NCBI GenBank assembly: GCA_002633005.1
Contig: NMRA01000008.1
Coordinates: forward strand, 7,758-50,195
Source of the DNA: Phoronis australis
Lineage: Eukaryota; Phoronida; Phoronidae
Reading direction: 5' to 3'
DNA length: 42,438 nucleotides
Of this stretch, positions 1 to 10,700 are shown one piece after another. Positions within the stretch are counted from its first letter, which is position 1, and each line of letters opens with the position of its first letter. Both the position numbers and the translations under genes were made by a program. A model generated the notes under the pieces. That model saw only the letters and a program-made list of their open reading frames with translations, had not been told where the DNA came from and searched no databases.

Positions 1-350
1 AAACACTAAAAATGGCCATTAGGTGGCGCAAACTATGTCGAATCCATCTGAAAACGGCAGGATAGCGTCATCTCACTACTAGGTGCCTACATACCAAATT
101 TCATGAAAATCCGTTCAGGACTTTTGAAGATACAAAGGTAAGCGTAAAAAAACAAAATTGCCACTAGGGGGCACACCGGTAGTCGGATCCGTCCGAAAGT
201 TCGCACATGCCGTCCCATCGATGAATGGAACATATGTGCCAAATTTCATGAACGTATGTCAAAGGGTTTTGAAGATAGAGCAGCGGACGGACGGACGGAC
301 AGAGATTACGGCATAATGCGTCCACATATAAATATGTGGGCGCATAAAAA
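1..350 (+). repeat. Modular CTCF-motif repeat, copy A (truncated by window edge)
   Basis: Nearly identical to the right-hand end of copy B (11829-12194). It contains two modules, each opening with a CTCF-like core (CCATTAGGTGGCGC at 16-29 and CCACTAGGGGGCAC at 161-174), followed by a conserved 'ccaaatttcatgaa' block. It ends with a hairpin (stem CCACATA / TATGTGG) and the 11-bp terminal repeat TGTGGGCGCAT at 335-345. A short GGAC tandem lies at about 288-300. The left part of the element is outside the window. Confidence 0.85.
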
Positions 351-1191
351 GGCCAAAATTGGCAATTTTCGGCTACCCCATGTTAAATACAAAATTTTGT
401 CTAATTTTCTTCAAACTCCTACATTTCAATCTTGGTTATACTGACATCTGTTGGGTCTATCCGCAACTAACGGCACATGAAAGGCTTGGTCGAATATTAT
501 CGTTTTCTCACATGCACTTTCGGGTTTTTAGCGGCGATTCCACTGATCGAAGCGACAAAATAAGCCAAAACTTTGGCCATAACATGTTAAACATAAATTT
601 TTTTCCATTTTGCTGAAACTTGGCCACGTTTTTAACAAAATACTTAACTATGTTATGTGCTATCGGCAAATGTGATTGATTCATAAATAAGACCCTCACG
701 CTGTGTTTTCTGCAAATCCCATGTATCCTGAAGGGGGCTAACTGAGGGATTTTCGCGCATGCGCAGTTCACGGTTTCAATATTGCTGGTAATGTCCGTTT
801 CCGTCGCCTGCTCCACTGTGCAATGAAGAAAATTTACTTCATTTTTTAAAGAAAATGGAACCTGAGTGACGATGAAAAAACAGAAGCTGCTGGTAAGATG
901 TGAATTTTAATCGAAGTCTTAGTGAATCACTCAGAAACTCCTAATTCTCCCTTTGTCAAACCTTAACTTAAGACGATTTTCAAATCAATCCCGTCATTAT
1001 TGCTAACACGAAAAACGGATTTGGTTTTTTATGCATTTGAAGACTTACTATTTTAAATACAACAAATTTGTTAAGAACCGATTGCACAAAAAAAACGTGT
1101 AATAAGCATAACAAAAAGAATTTGGTTTCGCGCGCAAATGCTGTGGATCATAAACAAGTAGGTCTTTTAGTAAATGTTTAGCAGTTAAATC
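351..1191. other. Non-coding, downstream side of NEMF exon 12
   Basis: AT-rich sequence without a recognisable exon. It lies inside the NEMF transcription unit, because the next NEMF exon is not seen in the window. I looked on the minus strand for the conserved NFACT-R region that should follow exon 12 and did not find it. Confidence 0.5.
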
Positions 1192-1254
1192 GTGGTGGTG
1201 TAGTGGTAAAGCACGCGCGCTCTATCCGCCAGGTCGTGAGTTCGAGTCTGTGGT
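1192..1254 (+). repeat. tRNA-derived SINE head (pol III A and B boxes)
   Basis: A tRNA-like segment with an A-box-like TGGTGTAGTGG (about 1196-1206) and a B-box-like GTTCGAGTC (about 1240-1248), spaced as in a tRNA. The ends do not pair into an acceptor stem and no CCA-side geometry is visible. This suggests the 5' head of a tRNA-derived SINE rather than a working tRNA gene. It sits antisense in a NEMF intron. Confidence 0.6.
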
Positions 1255-1604
1255 ACTTGCAGTTTTTCCTGTTTGACACGTTCTCCGTATTTTTTTTGTC
1301 TTTTTTTTTCTTGGATAATACTTCAGGAATCAAGGAAAATGCTTGATTTTTAGAGAAAAAACAGAAAGATTTCCCTTTCGACGTTCCCCCATTCGGTGCT
1401 ATACGCATCTATAATCGTGGTTTACTTACAGCCGGACAAAAGGTTGGCCCCCTTGTGATATCCTAGATCCGCCACTGATTCATTTCAATATTTGACTTAG
1501 AGTTGAGGTCGCTTATTAAGGTCCTAGACAACCTTAAGGTAAACACATTTACAGTATAGACCAGGGTCTTACCAATGCCACATCATGAATTTCAAGTTTC
1601 TCAT

Positions 1605-1662
1605 TGGCTTGGAAACTAATAGAAGCCCTAGTGTGGCTTGGAAACTAATAGAAGCCCTAGTG
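1605..1662. repeat. Tandem duplication of 29 bp beside NEMF exon 12 donor
   Basis: Two identical adjacent 29-bp copies (1605-1633, 1634-1662), beginning tggcttggaaactaatagaa. They lie in the NEMF intron, about 11 bases from the GTAAGT donor of exon 12. Confidence 0.9.
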
Positions 1663-1679
1663 ACTGACGTTTTACTTAC

Positions 1680-1743
1680 TTTATTGGAGGCATCAACAGT
1701 CTTCTGTTCCTTGACAGCTGCTGACTTCTTCAAGTCAAAATAC
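1680..1743 (-). CDS. NEMF: NEMF exon 12 (last exon seen)
   Basis: Acceptor TTTTCATCAG, donor GTAAGT. It encodes [21 protein letters not shown], equivalent to [21 protein letters not shown]. The intron separating it from exon 11 is about 2.4 kb and largely made of repeats. Confidence 0.93.
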
Positions 1744-4700
1744 CTGATGAAAACAAAGGAACATTAATGAACTCATACCAGCATTTTCAGGATAGTACAA
1801 TGTTACTGTTAAACTTTACCTGGTCAACAACCACAATTTTCTTTCCCTAATAGTATGTAAAAGGGATGCTAATGTCCAAGAAGTCTCAAAGAGTTTGTCC
1901 TATTGTGGCAAACCTACTCCGTATTCCTTCTAATTGATAATAATGTATAAACTGGAAGGATCGACCGATTTAAAAACAGCACAAACAACTGCTTCCACTT
2001 GGGATGTTTTTGAGGTGCTCAGTGGGCTTATTATTCTAGCCTTAGTTACACAACTGTGAGATCAAGCATGTGGTTTCACATTTTGGCGAAGTCATTGTTA
2101 TAAAGCCCTTGTTTTCAATGAAAGTGATCACTGTCTCAATGAAGAAAAATGTTTAAGACAAAAAATCAGCTCTCTGTCTAAAGTCATGAGAATAAATTCA
2201 AAATTTAGATGATTTACAAACTAATCTAATTGTGAAATGATTAGCATCAGGATAAAACAACCACTGGCATGTATTCACCAACGACTGAATATTTTCATGA
2301 GTGAATATAGCAGCAACAATTATTACTTGGCGAAATTTAAATTTCGCCAAGTATGTTGCTCTTCCACTAAGTTTGTTTTTTTTACTTGGCGGAATTCTTC
2401 CGCCAAGTATGTTGCTCTGACAGCAAGTTTTTTTTTTTTGTTTGTTTGTTCGCTCTCTACAGGTCGCAATTCTGGTCCGATTTTCACAAAATTTGCACAC
2501 AACATGTAGATCGGGAATCACTGGAACGCTATTGTTTTTGGTCATGATCGGATACAAAATGGCGGACATGGCGGCCATTTTGTATCCGATTTCACAGTCA
2601 AATACTCGTAGAGGCCGCATTTTTCGACATACATGGCTGAAAATCGGTACGAATATACTAGAACGCATGTGCTACAATTGTGCAGAAAATCGTTGACTTC
2701 CGGTTAAAGATGNGGTCACGTATGCACGCAGCTGGCTGGCTTTCAGTTGGTTCACTTTGTTTTGGTTATGCCTAGTAGACTGGACCGTCATGTTGCGCCA
2801 TCTATTGTTCTTCATTGTAGTTCATTATATGCTCTCTATTCGATTTCTTCGCTAGTCACATGAATGTTACCGTGTTATCCATTATTGCCGCCTTGATCGT
2901 CATGATTGTCGTCGTCGCTCTCATTGTCGTCTTTTCGATTAATTCCGCCAAGTGTCGCTCTTCCGAGCGCTCTCGTTTTTTTTTTGTTTGTTCGCACGAT
3001 ACAGGTCGCAATTTTCGTCCGATCCTCACGAAATTTACACATAACACGTACTTCCGGAAGTACAGGAAGCCTATTGTTTTTCGTCAAAATCGGATCCAAG
3101 ATGGCGGCTGTGGCGACCATTTTGTTTTCATTTGAAGGTTCAAATGCTTCTGGAGGCTACAATTTTTTACGTAAAAGGCTAAGAATCGGCACAGTAAATG
3201 GACCGGAAGTTATCTACAAGTATACCGGAAATTGATTACTTCCGGTTAAAGATGGCGGAAATATCGGCGATCACGCATGCGCACCTCGATTTTGGCCTAA
3301 AAACGTTTTCTCCCGTAGAGGGCGCATTATCAGACCAATTCTTTCGAATTTTTACAGGTATTAGTTTCTTATGACATGCTATTATACAAAGCCAAAAAAC
3401 CGGAAGTTGCTTTCAAGATGGCGGATCTGGCGCATGTTGACCCATTTTCAGTCGTGCTGGAGTGCGATTTTACACGGGAAGAGAAAAAGACGTGGTTTTT
3501 TGCATGTGGATTCTTTAAAGTATATTCTTTCAAATGGCCTGTAACAATTTTTTTCTCAGACTTACCGTTTTCGAGTTATTTGACTTTGAATTTCTTAAAA
3601 AAAACGCAAAATTTCATTTTTTTTCGAAAAATATACGGAATTAGGCGATACCATCAGTTTAGATAGAATTTTGAACGGGCTTTCAGGAGATGTTTTCCAT
3701 TTTTTGCTAGGACGTCTACTTTTCGAGTTATTTGAGATTTTATGATAACGCTGTTCCTTTGTTGAGCGCTCTTGCTGCATTGATTTTGTTTATCTTCTAT
3801 TGAACAAGACTGTAGCCTATTTCTTATTGATTTATGACATCTAAGTTCGTCATAAGAATGTTGTGATGTTGTTCATCATCGCCACCACCATCATCATATT
3901 CGTCATCATCTCCGTCGTTGTCTTTTCCTTAATTTCGCCAAGTGTCGCTCAAGACTATCCTTTTTGTTACTGATTTCGGACTTCTACGTTCGTCATGTGT
4001 ATGTTATTATTACTTCTTTTGTTCATCCTCGCCACCATCGTCGTCATATTCGTCATCATCTTTATTGTCATCTTTTTGGTTAATTTCGCCCCTCGGAGCG
4101 CTTTCAGTTTCATTGTTCCCTTTCTTCACAGAACATGATAAACCTGACCAAACTCAGTCGTACTTGCGAGCATTAGCGTACGCTGACAATGCTAAGTCAA
4201 TGTCCACCTTCATTGGCTTCAATTCTTCATCTTCTTCTTCATCACTGTCAAAACTCACATAGGGAAATCTACGAAAATCAAGGTTCAAGTGAAGATAACA
4301 TCCTTATATTTTCTAATAACTAGACCTTAACAATGTTAAATTTTTCCACATCAATTCAAGCATTTTAGAAAATCATTGGCTATCACTTTGCTCTGGTTTC
4401 ACATGATCAAACATTTCATGTCCTCAAAAAGCAGACTAGACACTCAAAATGTATCTTATTGAACGCAAGCATTTCATACGTGTGTTAGATGATACATAAT
4501 TTGAACATGTTTAGACAGGTACCTCACACATCTCTTAAATGCTCATGTTTCCCATAGTCAAGGCTTTATCACATTTAACTTGAACACCATAACTACCATC
4601 AGAAAACATTTTGAGAAACTGGGAGTGTTCACACAATGTTAGGATATGGCCTATTTTGGCAATTATTCTTGTCCCAAATTGGTGACATTTTACCACACTC

Positions 4701-7700
4701 TTCAATCATTATATCAATAAATCCAATGAGAAGTCCAAAGCTTACCCCAACAACATGGTGATGTGGTTGATGTTCAACTTAAGACCCTTTATGGCCCCAG
4801 CCACAGGGTCACCCTGTAGTTGGGCCTCCTTCACAAGGTTCTGTATCTCTGTCCAGTCAATCTGATTGGCCAGGGCAGTTCGCACGACACCTATGGCTCG
4901 TTCAACCTGAAGTTCAGTTACATTATCATAGGAAACACTGAGGTCAGAAACCACCAAATTTAATTCCTGACTTGACTCAAAGTATTGATCAATCCCGTGG
5001 CATGCTTTGCACATTTTAAATTTCACACCATGACATTGTTCAATTTCTGAGATGCACTTCCATTAAAGTTTGATGGTGTCAGTCTAAAAGACAGGGCTTG
5101 GAATGACCAATGACAAAAAACGCGGAAATTCTGAAACTTTTACGGCCCAAATCATGCCCGATAACCAGCCTTGAAATGGTCAATGTGAACCTTTCCCCGA
5201 CAAAAAAACATTACCACCATCAGTAGCATGCGTCTGCGTCCTTTTAGCTCGCCCGTCCACTCCCAACCCACACATTTTTGGCTGCAGAGCAGTGGTATTT
5301 GTCGCCGCGCTTAACAATAACACGAGACGCCATTGAAAATTACACCACGCTGTCCCAGGTGCCCCGGCAATGTTGACAATTTACGTTCCTCCGAAACATA
5401 AAGAGCAACTTCCGCTTTTGGAGGTGAACGTCGTATGCAACGCCGCGGTAAGAAAGGAATTTGCCGCGGAAATTTTATATCAAATCCGATTTTTTTACGC
5501 GGAAATATTATTAAAAAAGCGGAAAGCACATTTGAAAAAAGCGGAAATCCGCGTTTCCGCGGAAAATTCCAAGCCCTGAAAAGACTGTACATTTTAAAAT
5601 GTATCAATATTAATACATGTACATCTGCATGAATTTTACAGCTGTGTTAGAATCTCAAATTAATATTATGTGAAATACTACCCAATGCTAACAAAATTAG
5701 ACCAAAGTGAAAAACCTTTGGAATTGGTGAGCTTGTAAAACAAAGTTTCACATGCCTTCAAATGCCATATTGAAATAAACGTCAATAGATGGCAACAGAG
5801 TTCTTGTGGGGCAAATCTTCGGCACCATTCTTACATTCCACGTCACGCGAGTGAAGTGTTCAGACGATACTCCAAAATGTCCATTGATATAAAACAAATT
5901 ATGCTTTGTCAATCACCTTCGTCAACTTGGCCTAACTTGTCCAATGGCAAAAACATTCAACATTTGGACAGAGTGAATGCACTTTACCACCTCACTGCAC
6001 CAGAGTTATGTGCCAAACGTCTGCTATCATACAACAAATCCCCATTTCACTGTGTACATACCAAAGTGAGGTTAATCTCTATCAGCTGCGCCTTTCTCTT
6101 GTCTTCCTCCTGTTCATTCTGTAGTTGACTTACTCTCTTTTCGTGATCTTTCCGAACATTATCTAGTTTCTTCAGGGCAGACTTTTCCTAAAATCGCAAC
6201 CGGAAGAATACTTTTAAGAATTCAAATTCTGCAAAAATTAGTTTTTTTAATACACTCCCTGTGATGCGTGTCAGTAAGTGCTGATGAAGATAGTCAAATG
6301 TTTCCCACTTCAACAAGGACTATCCATGCACATAGTTGATAGTCTTCAAATTCCACAATAAAACAAAGCTTGGAACTGATATGGCTGGTTAAAATGTAGA
6401 CTTCACTTTAATCCTTACTCTTGAAGTGGCATTTCCTTACAATGCAGTAACGTTGATAACAGTGAAACATCAGCCAACGCTTGTCCACTTAAGACAGCTT
6501 GAGAGGGATTAACAAAATTATCACAATTGGCAAGAGACACAGAACACTGCTGCTTTTTAAAGACTTGACTGTTTAAAAATTCAACAGTTCAGGGTAGAGT
6601 GTCATCTCGGTAATGCAGCTGGTGTGATCATGTGCTTTGCTTGTAATACATGGCAAAATCTCAATACCTTGTGTTCTTGCGAGATTCTCGCCTCTACAAA
6701 AAGCACGCCAGGTTTGTAGCCAACTATTCTAAAGACGGAGGGTGGGACTTTACTCTCAACAAACCTGTTGTATGGCTTGTATATCAATCTTCTGACTTTC
6801 ACGTTTAGAGAAGAACTCATCCACAGCATTGTTGAAAGTGTCAAACTCAACATAGGGCAGGTGTTCATGCTGACGAAAAAGTAATGGATTGAACTCATCA
6901 TACCTGAAAGAGATCACTTGAAATGGGTGAAGAAAATAATCCAAGCACAGAACAGAATCCTTATTGTTGTAAAATAAAGTGCTCCATTCTTAAAGGTTAG
7001 CTATACGCATGTCAACATGTTCCGCAAATAATAACATGTCGTATCATTATATTTACAAACATGTTGTTGATAACCAAGAGATTTTAATAACTCCACTGTC
7101 TGAAACAGATCTCATAAAAGTACTAGAAATAACTGAAGTATGTTGAAATCTTTACATCAGAAATATTTTCATTCAGAAGGAAAAATTAAGAGTTACATAT
7201 TAATGCTTACGTGAGAAGTTCCTCTAATGCGCCCCCTACAATCTTTGCTTTTGATAATTTCTTTTGTATAATATAACCCTGAAATTAATATCAAACATTT
7301 CAGCCAAAATAATAAATGACGTTCACACTTGTCTAACTGTTTGTAGTCAGATTCTCAATTCCAAAAATTCAGCTGCGCTTAGAAGAAGTTGAAGACGAAC
7401 GTCACGTCCATGAAAAGGCATATGAATGATGGTTTCATCACAGACAGTGAATGAAACTTCTTCCATTTGCAATGTAACAGTAATATAGACAAAAGTTTTA
7501 TCAATTTAAAGAGCAATAAAAGCATAATAAATACAGAAGAATACACAAGGTGAAGATTGACAACCCTGAAATATACAAAAGGAAAGCCAATGCACATTAC
7601 ACTGTTAAATGTCCATGGTCTAATTGTTTAACTTTATATAAGCAAAATGAAGACAAAATAATACTAGTCACATCTGCATAAGTGTACTAACCTTGCATGG

Positions 7701-10700
7701 ATGGCCCAATTTGCCAAACACGTCTTCTGCCTCAGTTAAAGCACACATTAATTTTGGCAAGTCTATAATGCAAGATTTCTTGGAAGTTAAACGAAATGTA
7801 TTTCTTCATCTTTGCCACACTTAAAGACCCAGCAAATATGAACCAATCACAAGCTTGGAGGGAATCATAAACCATCAGTTACAAAACAAAAGCTGTATCT
7901 CAAAGTTAGGCAGCAGCTTGACAAGTACAGATCACATTTTCAAACACAATAACTATTATTGGATTCTAAATAAACCACACCCACTAATTATATACATTTA
8001 TTTGCAAATTTTCAAAAATTGACATATTTGCAATTTGAATTTTTAGTAGACACTTCAAACTAATGTTTGTTATAACCAAGAGTTGCACATACTCGTGTAA
8101 AAGAGATCAGTGCAAAAGGAATCAATTCAAGGAAGTCACAATTCATACAAAACGCAATTATATCCTACCCTTATAATTTACTTTAAAAAAATGGCCTAGT
8201 CATTAAAAAAAATACGTTTACTCATATTATTGACTTAAAAAAATCTGGAAAACAGTCCACACTTTCAAAAAGTGTACATGAGTCACAAACCTTCGTAGTG
8301 ATTAGGGTGTGAACAGTGGTGCGTTCTAGACTAAAAATGTTTGCAATAATGAAAAGTCATACCAAGTTTTCGCAAGATATCACGTGACTAAACTAGCCCT
8401 TCTTGTAAGTGACTTGGGTCTACAGAATGCAGATCAGGTACACACCGTTACTCATGCATTTTACCTACCAATGCTGACCAAAAGTGCAACACTTGAAACA
8501 TTCAGATTTCATCAAATTCTTCCATATTTTTTCATCTTTTTGTTTGTACTTTTGATAGCGAGAGTGCGACCGTGTTTTCATCACCGTTTCACCACTACCC
8601 ACCAAAATGAATTTAAAACCCTACCAAAACTCACCATCTTCGACAGAAAACCCTTTTCCCACTGCCACGTTGGCTGTCAACCCAGCTCCTATAAGACAGT
8701 GCTCGATAAGGGGCGGGCCATAGCAGACATGACGAAGCAACAGTCGTTTTATGTTGTCGCCCTCTTGAGCTGTATCCAAGATGGCGCGAAGCCTATCCTC
8801 ACTCATCAGGGGGTCCTGCTGTCTGGCAAGCTCCAACGGATACTTCTCGTTGACGGCGAAACGAACTTCTTGGCTATCATCCGTGCGCGGGCGAAGGATG
8901 TTTAATATGTTGTGATCACAGTCAGTCAGAATGATATTACCCTGTGGAAAACAGCCCCACTTTGAATACAGGAAACAGAAGACTGAAATTATATCATTGC
9001 TTTGTTCTTTACTTAAAAAAGGATAAATGGTTCGGGTCAATTTTTTTTTTGAAAATTGATGTAACAATATTTCTAGTAGTCAATATCAATTTAAAAATAC
9101 TTGGAAATTTCATTTGTCAAAGTACAGCATGATTATATCCTTTACTGTACAATTAAACACCAGTTGGTATTTTGTTGCTATGTGTATCTAAGGTGACTTG
9201 TAAGCTCATACCCAGCTGGAGGGGTCAACTTTCATTAAGGCGTATTTATATAACTGTACACTATGCACCTACGTCACTATAATAAAATAATACTTGCTTG
9301 TTTAACTGCCTGAGCCCACGTGGTGTTAACCTGGAGGTTGTTAGTGATTTGAGTGCCACTGCTTTTCTGCAGGCATTCAGAGCCAGAACTGTCTCTCGGA
9401 AAATGCATCTAACTTCAGGCATGCATCAAATGAAGTATAATCATTATTACAGTTAGTTATTATTTTGCGTGCAATGGTATTAGTTTTTGGTATACTCCTG
9501 TGAAAAGGCCCTGGTGTTATGAAAAATGTGTTGTGGAAAATATTTAATTTCTGTTCAGTAAATGCAAATGGTTGTGAAAGAAGTTCAAACTGTCTTAAAT
9601 GACAGACCATTACCTTATGTATCAGGAGATCTGGATGATTTACGCCCACTCTCTCTGTCAGCTTTGGTTTTGGGACATGGTATCATTTCTGTGTCGTATG
9701 CAGATGTCAATGAAGACAACAGTGATACTTATGGTGATATGAACATTTTTCACAAGAGTGAAAATCGCAGGGCACGTCAACATGAACATTTTAGACGCCA
9801 TTTTAGAGACAAATATCTCAGTGCTCTGCGTGAAAGACATTTGTGTCAGAAATCTAGTGCGTCTTCTAGTAGTGGTATTAAAGTCGACGATGCTGTTATT
9901 GTACACTATGATGGCCCTCAGGTCAACTGGAAATTAGGGCATGTCACAACGTTGTTAGTTGGTAGGGATAGTAATATTAGAGCAATTAGTCTTAAGATTG
10001 GTGGTCAGGACTCAACTCGAGCATTAAGAAGCTTATGTCCTCTTGAACTGTCAGTTTAGACTGGTCACATATTTTCACGGGGGAGGGGGCAGGGTGTTGA
10101 TTGTTATATTGACCTTTGACCTTAGTCCTGTATTTGCATTTGTTTCTCCAATGCATTTTTTTTTGCTGTTACCTATATCGGTTGTGTTTGCTGTTCACCT
10201 CTCATTACAACTTCCACAGACAGATAGCTACGTGCCGAGCTGTTTCAAGTGAACCATAGCTAAGATGACAGCCAACGGCAAGGTGTGAAAATAGTACAAT
10301 TGAATAGACAATTTAGATGCTAATTATTTTAATCGTCTCCTATTGCATAAACTATCAGTTGGGCTACAGTTCACTTGATGTAGATAGCTCAGCTTGTAGC
10401 TGACCTTAACAGAGTCGTTTGCAGTATGGAAAGTGTGTAGGCTTAGTATGCATTTTACCCGATCATACAGTTCCAGAATAATATGGTAAGCAGCCCCGTT
10501 TGACCCAAACTGAAGGTCCACTATTCTGTCCACACCCAGCTGTTCTACAGACTCCAAGCGCCTGGTCCGTAGATGTTTACGCAACTGTAAATAAAAACAT
10601 GAACATTAACACCTTCAAGTTCTTTATCAATGGAAATTGACAAAAAATCACAATAAGAACTTTTCAAATAAAAACAAGTTTTGTTGGCAAGGGAAATCTT

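Noticed and set aside
1192-1254. Functional tRNA gene
   Set aside because: A and B boxes are present but no acceptor-stem pairing is visible; a SINE head fits better.
2198-3235. Several overlapping 80-150 codon open frames on both strands
   Set aside because: They fall in fold-back repeat sequence, translate T- and A-tracts, and lack protein similarity.
8384-8905. 173-codon plus-strand open frame
   Set aside because: It overlaps NEMF exon 5 on the opposite strand, whose product matches the family along its whole length; the plus frame has no recognisable domain.
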